NCBI RefSeq assembly: GCF_937880195.1
Contig: NZ_CALFLA010000083.1
Coordinates: 1-28,403 of the forward strand
Direction: 5' to 3'
Origin: an uncultured Blautia sp.
Lineage (GTDB): Bacteria > Bacillota > Clostridia > Lachnospirales > Lachnospiraceae
Length of the DNA stretch: 28,403 bases
Position numbers and translations under genes: made by a program. The notes under the pieces are model-generated. The model was not told where the DNA came from and made no database searches. It worked only from the letters and a program-made list of their open reading frames with translations. Every line of letters starts with the position of its first letter. Positions within the stretch are counted from its first letter, which is position 1. Shown piece after piece: positions 7,679 to 15,911 of the stretch.

Positions 7679-9538
7679 TTACTGTACGCCGGATACGCAC
7701 ATCTGCAGACTTCTGCTGCCTGCCGGAGCTGTCCCTGCCTCAGGCTCTGGAGCCTGGGTAAGAATCTCCGTTCCTTTTTTATCTGTTACACAGTAAAGAC
7801 CAATGCCTTCTCCTACGCCCGCATCGCTTCGAAGCTCCAGCTCATAGGTCCTGCCCTTTTGAACCGGAATCTCTTTTTTCAGAAAAGAATAAAGGGCTGT
7901 ATTTTCCTTGATTCCGTAAGTATCGCCATCCTTCTCATAAAGGATCTCCCCGGTTTCCTTATCCTTCAGCGCTACAAAAAGACTGGAGGGCTCTGTTCCG
8001 GGTTTTGTAAATACACGGATCTTAATATTTGACAGAACGCTTCCGTCTGCTGTAAATTCCTGGACTATCGGCTGATTTCCTTCCAGCATGACCACATTTT
8101 CCATTTCCATATTCTGGCGGCTGTTGTCAAAGAAATTCACTTTTCCAGAAAGAACTCCTGCCGCACAGATCAACATGGGGATCACAAATGCCGCTACGCC
8201 AAAAAGAAATGCAGAACGGATCTGCCATATCAGTCCCTTTGCCACAGATTCTCCCTTGCGGCTGTGATACCTTGGATGGCCAAAGACCACATAAATAAGA
8301 AGCACTACCCACATTGCAGTACAAAGCATTTCCTGATCATGGAATCTGTAAAGATCCCACATACGCACTGCAAACTCTCTGTCCTTCAGCGCATATTTCA
8401 AAATACCGCCGTTCAGCACGCGCTCGTCTACCATACTCTGACTGCAGAAAATATACATGGCCAACATAAAAACATTCGTTACCATCAAAAGCAGATTTCC
8501 ATTTCCGCTGATCATAATATTCAGCACCAGGAAAGGAGCCATCAGAAGGATCCACTGAGGATTCCAGGTAGAAAATCCAAAAATTGCAAAGCTCACTGCC
8601 ACGCAGAAAAAGATTGCCCAGGAATAGGTTTCTCCCTCTGTTTCCGCTTTTTTCTGGTAAGCCCACACAAGCACAAATGCCGCCGCTGCCGCCAGAAGAT
8701 TGATCCCACTGAAAAATCCCAGGGTAAAAGGCTTCTGCACATATTCCAAAGCCCCAAACCCAAACACGTTTCTCCGAAAGGCTTCTGATCCCAGGTTTGG
8801 AAGAATTTCCACTGCCAGGGGCAGGATCATAAGACCTGTATATTTCAAAAGGTTACGGATCTTCTTTTCTTTCAAAAGAAAGATCACAAGGAAATACAAA
8901 ACCGCATGATATTTAAAAGTAGAGGCAACTCCAAACAAAAGAGCTGACTGCCACATTTTTCCCTGAAGGAAAAGGTAAAAGCCAAGCACAATAAAAAATA
9001 CCGTAAAAATATCATACTGGCTGAAAATAAACTGGCTGAACACGCCCATGGGAAATACCAGGAACGCAAACTTGCACATAAGGGATTTCTTTTCGCCAAA
9101 TCCCATTTTCTTTCCAATACAGTACATAAGCTGGGCGGTAGCAAAATATAAAATTACCGGAAGAAGTTTATACCACATAAGGTTGATAAAACTGTTTGTA
9201 AGAATGGCCTCCGGCGCATGTCCTGTAAAATAAAGAGGCAGATTCCAAATGGCATACGCAAGAAAGGTACTGGGAAGATAATTTGCCCAGTAGCCTCCTG
9301 ACTGCCGATAGCTTGCCTCATAAAAGTCTGTAAAATGTTCGTACATCAAAAAAGAACGGTTTCCGGTAAGTTTCACATCCGAATGGACGCAAAGCACAAA
9401 AAGCCCTGCCAGGATCAAAAACGAAAGGATCCAGTCCAGCCTGCACAGCTCATCTGCTTTCCAAAGCAGCATACTGTTCCACTGGTCTTTTTTTCTTTGC
9501 AGATAGCCCGGCCCGTTTTTTGTTTTTTTCTTATTCAT
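7679..9538 (-). CDS. GT-C-like multi-pass membrane glycosyltransferase with extracytoplasmic C-terminal domain
   Basis: The 619-residue protein has a basic cytoplasmic start, about eleven to twelve membrane helices (from about 37 to 463) and a polar, beta-rich extracytoplasmic tail (about 464-619). Family marks are an early loop acidic site FTDFYEASY (D71), the SQYDIFTVFFIVLGFYLF segment (173-190), FKYH (208-211) and STWNPQWILLMAPF (323-336). These resemble lipid-carrier-dependent GT-C mannosyltransferase-like families (GT39/GT87 style). The inferred role is transfer of a polyprenyl-phosphate sugar onto a surface polymer outside the membrane. It is the last gene of the nine-gene operon and overlaps the GT2 gene by 8 nt, supporting a working pair. 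The exact family and acceptor are unknown; the tail may bind carbohydrate. Confidence 0.75.
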   Translation of the reverse strand: MNKKKTKNGPGYLQRKKDQWNSMLLWKADELCRLDWILSFLILAGLFVLCVHSDVKLTGNRSFLMYEHFTDFYEASYRQSGGYWANYLPSTFLAYAIWNLPLYFTGHAPEAILTNSFINLMWYKLLPVILYFATAQLMYCIGKKMGFGEKKSLMCKFAFLVFPMGVFSQFIFSQYDIFTVFFIVLGFYLFLQGKMWQSALLFGVASTFKYHAVLYFLVIFLLKEKKIRNLLKYTGLMILPLAVEILPNLGSEAFRRNVFGFGALEYVQKPFTLGFFSGINLLAAAAAFVLVWAYQKKAETEGETYSWAIFFCVAVSFAIFGFSTWNPQWILLMAPFLVLNIMISGNGNLLLMVTNVFMLAMYIFCSQSMVDERVLNGGILKYALKDREFAVRMWDLYRFHDQEMLCTAMWVVLLIYVVFGHPRYHSRKGESVAKGLIWQIRSAFLFGVAAFVIPMLICAAGVLSGKVNFFDNSRQNMEMENVVMLEGNQPIVQEFTADGSVLSNIKIRVFTKPGTEPSSLFVALKDKETGEILYEKDGDTYGIKENTALYSFLKKEIPVQKGRTYELELRSDAGVGEGIGLYCVTDKKGTEILTQAPEPEAGTAPAGSRSLQMCVSGVQ

Positions 9539-10529
9539 GTTTCTTCTCCTTCACTTCTGCCGGATCCTGTTCCTTTTCAGAAAGCTCTTCCTCATCAAAA
9601 TTCAGCCGCTCTTCTTCCACAACAAGAGGGCGGTCCAGAACTCTTGTATTAATGCTCAGAACATATTCTCCCAGAAATCCTGTAAAGAAAAGCTGCAGAG
9701 ATCCAAGGAAAAATACGCCTATGATCAGAGGCGCTATTCCTGCGGAAAAGCGATCCCAGTACATAAGTTTTAATATCAGATAAGCAATGGCTGCCAGAAG
9801 GCTTAAGCCTCCTATGATAAATCCTGCAAAAGTCGCCATACGCATCACCACTTTGGAGTAAGAAGTAATTCCTATCATGGCATAGTCGTACAGACTGTAG
9901 AAATTATTTTTGCTCTTTCCCGCCCGACGTTTTGGCTGCGTGTAGGAAATCGCCTTATAGTCAAATCCCAGCTCTGCAATGATACCTCGCAGATAGGGCA
10001 TGGGATCATGCAAGGAACGGACCACATCCACAAACTTTTTGTCGTAAAGACCAAACCCGGTAAACTGCTCAATGTGATCAATATCTGTGATCTTTTGGAT
10101 CATTTTATAATACAGACCTCTGAGCTTATACATTCCCTTACGTTCCTGACTGGCATTTTTTACTCCGATCACTATTTTGTGGCCCTGCTCCCACTCCTTC
10201 ACAAATTTGGGAATCATATCCACCGGATCCTGAAAATCTGCGCACATACGCACTACGCAGTCTCCATACGCCTGTTTCATTCCGTAAACAGGAGATCTTG
10301 CCTGCCCGAAATTTTTTGCGTTAAAGATGGCTTTTATTTTTTTGTTGTTGGCGCAAAGTCCCCGAAGAAGAGCCTGGGTGTTATCCTTGGAATGATTATC
10401 AATAAATATGATCTCATAATCATACTGGATAAGTTCCCTCTCCATCACCTCTGTTACTGCCTTTGCAAGAGGCACTACATTAGCCTCCTCGTTGTAGGTG
10501 GGGATTACCACCGATATCTTTTTTTTCAT
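9531..10529 (-). CDS. GT2 glycosyltransferase of the polyprenyl-phosphate sugar synthase type
   Basis: The 332-residue protein has an N-terminal GT-A domain (SVVIPTYNEEANV at 6-18; FIDNHSKDNT at 42-51; CADFQDP at 96-102 with the metal-binding Asp residues) and the RRAGKSKNNFYSLYDYA motif (201-217). Two C-terminal membrane helices follow (about 232-256 and 264-288), then a charged cytoplasmic tail. This is the architecture of ArnC/GtrB/CsbB-like enzymes, which move a sugar from a nucleotide to undecaprenyl phosphate. The start overlaps the SDR stop as ATGA, and the end overlaps the GT-C gene by 8 nt. In this operon the likely donor is the CDP-linked deoxy sugar (inference); use of UDP or GDP donors cannot be excluded. 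Confidence 0.88.
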   Translation of the reverse strand: MKKKISVVIPTYNEEANVVPLAKAVTEVMERELIQYDYEIIFIDNHSKDNTQALLRGLCANNKKIKAIFNAKNFGQARSPVYGMKQAYGDCVVRMCADFQDPVDMIPKFVKEWEQGHKIVIGVKNASQERKGMYKLRGLYYKMIQKITDIDHIEQFTGFGLYDKKFVDVVRSLHDPMPYLRGIIAELGFDYKAISYTQPKRRAGKSKNNFYSLYDYAMIGITSYSKVVMRMATFAGFIIGGLSLLAAIAYLILKLMYWDRFSAGIAPLIIGVFFLGSLQLFFTGFLGEYVLSINTRVLDRPLVVEEERLNFDEEELSEKEQDPAEVKEKKHE

Positions 10530-11458
10530 TCTGTCTCTCCTGTACTCCCGGTTTTCAACCAGGCAAGTGTTTCTCTGATCCCCTGTTCAAAAGTATGTTT
10601 TGGCACAAAGCCTGTATCTTCTGTCAGAGATCTTATATCTGCGCAGAGATTCATCACAGCGCCTTTCGGATATGGTTTTGCGCCGATCCCGGTTTCCCCG
10701 GCTCCTGTAAGCTCTGCCATTTTATAAATATATTCCTTTAAGGGAGCTGCATGACCGCTGCCCACACAGTAAACCGCCCCGGCTTTTCCCTTTTCTCCGA
10801 TAAGATAATAGGCTCTTCCTGCGTCTTTGCTGAAAAGATAATCCCATCTCTGCATAGCGGGAGTAAATTCTGTTTTTTCTCCTGCAAGCATTTTTCTTAA
10901 GCCAGAGGCGATCATTGTAGTTTCTTTTTCGTAGATCCCATATACGCTGAAAATTCTGGGCCAGATCCATTCCATACCAAGCTCTCTGCAAAGCATTTCT
11001 GACAAAAGCCCTGCGGAAAGTTTAGACGCTCCGTAAGGCGTGGTTGGACGCACCGGACTATTTGGAGAGATCCTTTCTTCATCCATGGGCCCATACTCTG
11101 CCTGGGAGCCTGCTCCGATAAAACGTCTGCATCCCAAAGCCTTTGCAGAGCGGACGGCAGCCAGGGTATATGCGATATTACGGCTTTGAAGCTCTGTGCT
11201 TGAATTTCTGTTTTCACCTGTATTTCCCCAGGCAATATGATAAAAAGTGTCGCAGGGTTTTGAAATTTTATCCGGCAGATCTTCCAGCTCCTCCAAAGAG
11301 GCGTCTACCTGATGGATCAGCCTGTGTTCCCTGAGACGGTTCTTTTTTGGGGAAGAGGCTCTTACAACAGCATAAACCTCAACCTCATTCTTTATACATT
11401 CCTCTATCAGAGCCGTACCGATCATACTGGTGGCTCCTGTTACAATAATACGACGCAT
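10526..11458 (-). CDS. NAD(P)-dependent SDR sugar-nucleotide reductase/epimerase
   Basis: The 310-residue extended short-chain dehydrogenase has the nucleotide motif GATSMIG (8-14), an active-site Ser in GAGSQAEYG (about 118) and the catalytic YGASK (Tyr142, Lys146). The substrate region contains WPRIFSVYG and MQRWDYLFSKDAGRA. It resembles the reductases that finish CDP-3,6-dideoxyhexose synthesis (abequose/paratose synthases) and the YerF-type enzyme that reduces the branched keto sugar in yersiniose synthesis. It lies 30 nt downstream of the ThDP enzyme and overlaps the GT2 gene by 4 nt. The product stereochemistry cannot be read from sequence, and a 4-epimerase is a weaker alternative. RBS: AAAGGA close to the ATG. 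Confidence 0.82.
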   Translation of the reverse strand: MRRIIVTGATSMIGTALIEECIKNEVEVYAVVRASSPKKNRLREHRLIHQVDASLEELEDLPDKISKPCDTFYHIAWGNTGENRNSSTELQSRNIAYTLAAVRSAKALGCRRFIGAGSQAEYGPMDEERISPNSPVRPTTPYGASKLSAGLLSEMLCRELGMEWIWPRIFSVYGIYEKETTMIASGLRKMLAGEKTEFTPAMQRWDYLFSKDAGRAYYLIGEKGKAGAVYCVGSGHAAPLKEYIYKMAELTGAGETGIGAKPYPKGAVMNLCADIRSLTEDTGFVPKHTFEQGIRETLAWLKTGSTGETE

Positions 11459-11488
11459 ATTTTCCTTTCTTTCTCCCGGGACAGCTTG

Positions 11489-13330
11489 TCAGATTCTTTC
11501 GGGAAGGGAAATGAACATGTTTTCTTCCAGTTCCTCTTTTGGAAGGAAGGGGTACATATCCTCCAGAGGAGCAGATATCATTCTTCCGTCAGAGAGCTTT
11601 TTGGAAGAAGTTTTTGGCTCTGTTTTCTGATATTTTGTAACAAAAACCTCGCAGACTGCCGCTCCCTCTGTATTCAGCGCTTTTTTTATGGTTTCTCCCA
11701 AATCTTCTGAACTGTGGATGCTGTAATAGGGAAAACCATAAGCAGGAATCAGCTTAGAAAGATCAGGGAAACTTAAGTCCCTGCTTTCTTCTCCCACTCC
11801 CACCAGGGGCTGTCCAAAATAGGTCTGCTGGGTCTGGCGGATAGAATGATAACCCTGGTTATTGATCACAAAAAGCTTCACCGGAAGACAGTTCTGCCGG
11901 ATGGTCTGAAGCTCCTGAATATTCATCTGGAGACTTCCCTCTCCGGTAACACAGACAACCGGTTTCCTTCCTGAAGCAACACAGACTCCAATAGCCCCTG
12001 GAAGACAGAAGCCCATAGAAGCCGTATTTGGATTTGTAATAAACCTCTGGCCTTTTTTGATTTCAAAGCTCTGGCTACCTGCCACTCTGGAAGTTCCCAC
12101 GCTGACCAGAAGATTTTCATTTTCTTTCATAGCCTTTGAAAGCTCTTTATAAAAGGCATAAATATTAGTACAGCCTTCTTCGATTGTCTCATAGTGCCTG
12201 GAAGTAACAACCGGATATTTCTGTTTCCAGAGAAGGCACTGGTCTTTCCAGTCCTGACCCTTAAAAAGAGGCTGTTTTTCTGAAGCGCCTCTTTTTACAG
12301 CAACGCTCAGAAGTTTCCTTATAAGCTCCCCGGCGTCTCCCCATACAGGAAGGCTTACATGAAGGCTTGGCTTTTTCAGCTCATTTTCATCAATATCGTT
12401 CAAAATGGTAAAGCTTTCTCTTGCCCAATCCTGATATTGAAAGCCTGTCTGGGCAAATCCCTGACGATTTCCGATTGATAGCAGTACGTCGCTGTTCTGC
12501 AGAGCAAAATTTCCCGGTCTGGTTCCTGTTCCGCCGCTTCTTCCCACAAAAAGAGGATCTTCAGACGCCATAGCGTCTACGCTGCTCATACCTGTAATTA
12601 CCGGAACACCAAGAACTTTTACAAGCTCATGAAATTCCTCCATAGCGTCTGCAAGACGGACGCCGTTTCCCGGAAAAATTACCGGACGGCTGCTGTTTTC
12701 GATTTTATCCAGGATCTCTTCTATTATATTCTGCTCAATGGAAGGGGGCTGCTGATCCGAATCTTCTGCCGGATCATAGGAACGAAGTCCTTCTGTCTCG
12801 ATCACTGCTCCCTGCACGTCCAGAGGAATGTCCAGCCATACCGGCCCCGGTCTTCCATTTACAGCAAGATAAAGAGCTTTTTCCAGATGATAGCGGATAT
12901 TCTCCGGGTGTACGACCATATGAGCATATTTTGTCAAAGAGCTTACCACTGGCACAATATTACATTCCTGTATTCCCATGCTGCGAAGGGGAAGACCTGA
13001 GGCAGCAACTGTAGTCGCATATCTTGCCTGTCCTGAAAAAACAAGCATAGGAATAGAATCCATCCAGCCTCCCAGAACTCCTGTAATAGCATTCGTAGCT
13101 CCCGGACCTGTAGTCACGCAGACCGCAGCCATTTTGTTTCCCAAACGAGCATAGCCTTCCGCCGCCATGGCGCAGGCCTGTTCATGATGATGATAGGTAC
13201 AGTGAAGCTCCTTATGGTGGCCAAAAGCATCGTTCATATGCATGGCTCCGCCTCCGGTAACGGTAAACACGTCCCTGATCCCCCATCTGGAAATATAATC
13301 TGCAATATAATCAGATACTTTTTGTTTCAT
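11489..13330 (-). CDS. ThDP-dependent (acetolactate-synthase fold) enzyme, YerE-like sugar branching candidate
   Basis: The 613-residue protein has the three-domain acetolactate synthase fold. The N-terminal PYR domain carries the catalytic Glu (HHHEQACAMAAEGYAR, E50) and VTTGPGATNAITGV. The middle domain is of the FAD/nucleotide-binding type. The C-terminal PP domain has the ThDP motif GEGS (463-466) ending NN (490-491), then QGYHSIRQTQQTYFG. An ATG 87 nt upstream would overlap the preceding gene; I chose 13330 because GGAG stands 8 nt before it and the protein then begins MKQKVSDYIADY. Known relatives: YerE in Yersinia adds a two-carbon unit from pyruvate to C4 of CDP-4-keto-3,6-dideoxyglucose. 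No ilvN or other branched-chain amino-acid gene is nearby, whereas rfbG and rfbH are, so a sugar role is favoured (inference). Confidence 0.8.
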   Translation of the reverse strand: MKQKVSDYIADYISRWGIRDVFTVTGGGAMHMNDAFGHHKELHCTYHHHEQACAMAAEGYARLGNKMAAVCVTTGPGATNAITGVLGGWMDSIPMLVFSGQARYATTVAASGLPLRSMGIQECNIVPVVSSLTKYAHMVVHPENIRYHLEKALYLAVNGRPGPVWLDIPLDVQGAVIETEGLRSYDPAEDSDQQPPSIEQNIIEEILDKIENSSRPVIFPGNGVRLADAMEEFHELVKVLGVPVITGMSSVDAMASEDPLFVGRSGGTGTRPGNFALQNSDVLLSIGNRQGFAQTGFQYQDWARESFTILNDIDENELKKPSLHVSLPVWGDAGELIRKLLSVAVKRGASEKQPLFKGQDWKDQCLLWKQKYPVVTSRHYETIEEGCTNIYAFYKELSKAMKENENLLVSVGTSRVAGSQSFEIKKGQRFITNPNTASMGFCLPGAIGVCVASGRKPVVCVTGEGSLQMNIQELQTIRQNCLPVKLFVINNQGYHSIRQTQQTYFGQPLVGVGEESRDLSFPDLSKLIPAYGFPYYSIHSSEDLGETIKKALNTEGAAVCEVFVTKYQKTEPKTSSKKLSDGRMISAPLEDMYPFLPKEELEENMFISLPERI

Positions 13331-13343
13331 GTTCTTTTCTCCA

Positions 13344-14660
13344 TCAAATATAATCCGGGCAGAGATTCTCACAGACCATAAATTTTCCAGAAGACTGTAC
13401 TGGAATTTCCTCCACATAGGTCACCTTGATCTGCGCTTCTGCTCCCAGATATTTCCTGTACGCTGCCAGAACTTCCTCAATCTGCAGTTTTTCTCGATCT
13501 GCATTGATCAGCAGTTCGTATTCTTTTTTCTCCCTCTGAATACATTTTGCCTGGTATACTATGCCCTCAAAATTCAGCAGGATGTTCATAAACACATGAA
13601 TGGACAAAGGCTCTCCCTGGCAGTTATATATCAACGAGCCTCTCCGGCCGTAAATCTCTACAAATTTCCCATGGAGTCTCCCTTTTTCATCCTTATAAAG
13701 CCGTATCTTTCCAGTATCTCCCGTATCGTAACGGATCATTGGAAACGTCTTGTTGTAATAATCTGTAACTACGATCCTTCCCAATTCGCCCGGCTCTGCC
13801 GGTTCATCGGAATCCATTTTTAAGATCTCCGTATAGAAATTATAAAGATCAATGGTATATTCTTTTTCCTCTCCCAGCTGAATGGCAATAAAACCATTTT
13901 CGTTATTTCCATAAGAACGCACAGGAGAAAATCCAAAAATTTCCTGAAGAAGATCATAAGTACCGTCTGGCAGGGCTTCTCCCATGGAAAATATCATTTC
14001 TACCTTCCATTTACTGATATTCCTTCCCGTTTTTTTCAAATATTGGGACAGCGCCACCAACGCACTGGAATAACTTACAAGTACCTGGATTTTCTTTTTT
14101 TCAATATCCCTGCATATTTTTTCAAGAGACTCATCTCCCATGTTGGAGATATCCACCATGATCAAATTATTTTTAAAAGATTTCCACTTACTGATCGTGT
14201 TTTTCCCCTTGATCCATGCACGGAACTCGCCTCTTTTCATTCCCATACGGAAGCCGTTCAGTTCCATACAGGAAATAAAGTTCATATTTACGCGGTTCAT
14301 CTTATCTCCGTCACACAGCACAGTAAAAGGAGTTCCCGTTGATCCGCTGGTGCTGAGGCGATAAAGATTTCCCTGTTCGCTGCTGTTATCTGTCAAAATT
14401 TTATCATATGCCTCTATAAAATCTCCTTTTGTCAGCACAGGAAAATCGGATAATTCTTTCCACTGCGGATTTTCTCTATAATAGGGGGAATGATCTTTTG
14501 CATATTCCAGAAGAGCCTGGATCCGTCTCTCTACATACTCTTCGGTAACCCCCTCCACAATTTCCCTTTTGTTTACTTCTTTTAGCTTTTTCAGCTTTCC
14601 GCCCTTTACGGCATCCAGCCCGTTAAACACCACTCTTCTCAGAACCTCGCCAATCTGCAT
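13344..14660 (-). CDS. PaaK/CapK-like adenylate-forming enzyme, copy 1
   Basis: The 438-residue protein belongs to the phenylacetate-CoA ligase-like family (CapK, COG1541) found in surface polysaccharide clusters. The ATP-binding loop is STSGSTGTP (103-111). SYGNNENGF (249-257) is the A5-like motif, YDTGD (311-315) and EIYGRRGSLIY (335-345) are the core A7/A8 region, and SSGKF near the C-terminus could hold the A10-type Lys. These enzymes activate a carboxylate as an adenylate; the substrate here is unknown. It sits between the flippase (19 nt) and the ThDP gene (13 nt). It is paralogous to the protein encoded at 15912-17240; both share KMDSDEPAEPGELGRIV exactly. Function in the operon is not established. 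Confidence 0.8.
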   Translation of the reverse strand: MQIGEVLRRVVFNGLDAVKGGKLKKLKEVNKREIVEGVTEEYVERRIQALLEYAKDHSPYYRENPQWKELSDFPVLTKGDFIEAYDKILTDNSSEQGNLYRLSTSGSTGTPFTVLCDGDKMNRVNMNFISCMELNGFRMGMKRGEFRAWIKGKNTISKWKSFKNNLIMVDISNMGDESLEKICRDIEKKKIQVLVSYSSALVALSQYLKKTGRNISKWKVEMIFSMGEALPDGTYDLLQEIFGFSPVRSYGNNENGFIAIQLGEEKEYTIDLYNFYTEILKMDSDEPAEPGELGRIVVTDYYNKTFPMIRYDTGDTGKIRLYKDEKGRLHGKFVEIYGRRGSLIYNCQGEPLSIHVFMNILLNFEGIVYQAKCIQREKKEYELLINADREKLQIEEVLAAYRKYLGAEAQIKVTYVEEIPVQSSGKFMVCENLCPDYI

Positions 14661-14679
14661 AAGTTTGTTCCTTCTTTCC

Positions 14680-15906
14680 TTATTTTTTATCTGACGCAGT
14701 CTGCATTTTTCCCCTGAAAGCCTTTAGCGCGCCCAAAAGTATCACAGCCGCCACCCGAAGGAGATTTGCTGTCAGACAAGCCCAGGCAAATCCTGCAATT
14801 CCATATTCTTTCGCTGCAAAAACCGTAGCTGCCGTTAATATTATAAAATGAGCTGTCTGAAGTCCTAACTGCCATTTCTCACTTGCAAAAGTTAAAACAA
14901 GAATAAAGAGAAATGCTGAATATATTCCCAACACCTGAGTCATATTCACCACAGTTACAAGCCCTCTTACCTGTTCATACAGATTTCTATAAAAAAGCCA
15001 TACAAACAAGGGCGTCCCTATCTGACACCCCAGAAAAAATACAAAGCTCACACCGCATCCTGCAGCCGCTGTTTTCAAAAACTGCGATCTGGTCAACAGT
15101 TCCTTTCTTCTTGTAAGATAAGAAATCAGGATCGTATTAATAGGAGCAATGAGAAGTACCATGGTCTTTCCCACCAAAGACAACACATAATATTCTGTCA
15201 CCTGCCGATTACCTGTGAAGGCTTTCAGTACAATACGATCCATATTCAAAGTCGCATTTGTCACCAGATAAGATAAAGTGAGGAAAAATCCCCGGTTCAG
15301 CGCAATGGAAAAACTATCGCTTTTCACCCAGAATCTTTTAAAGACCTGACCTGTCGCAGCCACAAATATCAATGCCGCCACCTCGCCGGTCAGATAGATC
15401 CAGAGCCAGCTTCCCGTAATCCGATAAATTCCATAGCCTGCCAGATAGCCTGCTGCAATCAGCACATAATAGATAAAATACCGTTGATAATTCAGGTTCA
15501 GCCTGTATTCCACATCCCCATAATATCGAAAAACCGTCAGAAGCAGAAGCAGGAAAATCCCTGCTGCCATAAATGTTCCATGAAAGCTTTTTCTGCATAT
15601 CCATAAGGCAACCAAACTTCCCGGTATTCCAAAAAGCAGTAAGATCCTGTCATAGTCCCCGTTCGTTACAGGGTAATCCCGGCGCACCACCAGACGGCTG
15701 GTATTTAAAGCCTGCCCCACAGAAGGACAAAGAATACTCACCAGCCCCAGCACAAAAAGCATATCCCCCAGCTGCTCTGCTCCCAGTTCTCTGTTCAGCA
15801 GAGGAGTGATCACCAACTGGAGTACGCCATTCAGGGCAAGCATTCCCCCCATGGTGTAAAATGTATTGGAAACCAGTCTTTTTTGTTTCTCTGCATTCTT
15901 CCTCAT
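14680..15906 (-). CDS. MOP-superfamily lipid-linked sugar flippase (Wzx-like)
   Basis: The protein of about 408 residues is almost entirely hydrophobic, with about twelve predicted membrane segments. It begins with a short basic tail and NTFYTMGGMLALNGVLQLVITPLL, typical of the polysaccharide-flippase branch of the MOP family. The NMDRIVLKAF segment in the middle matches the conserved region after helix 6. The role is probably moving an undecaprenyl-linked sugar across the membrane. A TTG at 15921 would overlap the upstream gene by 10 nt; the ATG at 15906 has a GCGGAT site 8 nt away and is preferred. It is embedded between the two PaaK/CapK-like genes. No Wzy polymerase accompanies it, so it may flip a single sugar or short unit (inference). 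Confidence 0.85.
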   Translation of the reverse strand: MRKNAEKQKRLVSNTFYTMGGMLALNGVLQLVITPLLNRELGAEQLGDMLFVLGLVSILCPSVGQALNTSRLVVRRDYPVTNGDYDRILLLFGIPGSLVALWICRKSFHGTFMAAGIFLLLLLTVFRYYGDVEYRLNLNYQRYFIYYVLIAAGYLAGYGIYRITGSWLWIYLTGEVAALIFVAATGQVFKRFWVKSDSFSIALNRGFFLTLSYLVTNATLNMDRIVLKAFTGNRQVTEYYVLSLVGKTMVLLIAPINTILISYLTRRKELLTRSQFLKTAAAGCGVSFVFFLGCQIGTPLFVWLFYRNLYEQVRGLVTVVNMTQVLGIYSAFLFILVLTFASEKWQLGLQTAHFIILTAATVFAAKEYGIAGFAWACLTANLLRVAAVILLGALKAFRGKMQTASDKK

Positions 15907-15911
15907 CTGTT

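Noticed and set aside
11489..13330. Biosynthetic acetolactate synthase (ilvB)
   Set aside because: No ilvN, ilvC or leu genes nearby; the enzyme sits inside a CDP-deoxysugar operon with short gaps, favouring a sugar-modifying role, though the fold alone does not exclude it.
13331..13417. N-terminal extension of the ThDP enzyme from the upstream ATG
   Set aside because: It would overlap the preceding gene by 74 nt and has no family similarity; the ATG at 13330 has a good GGAG site.
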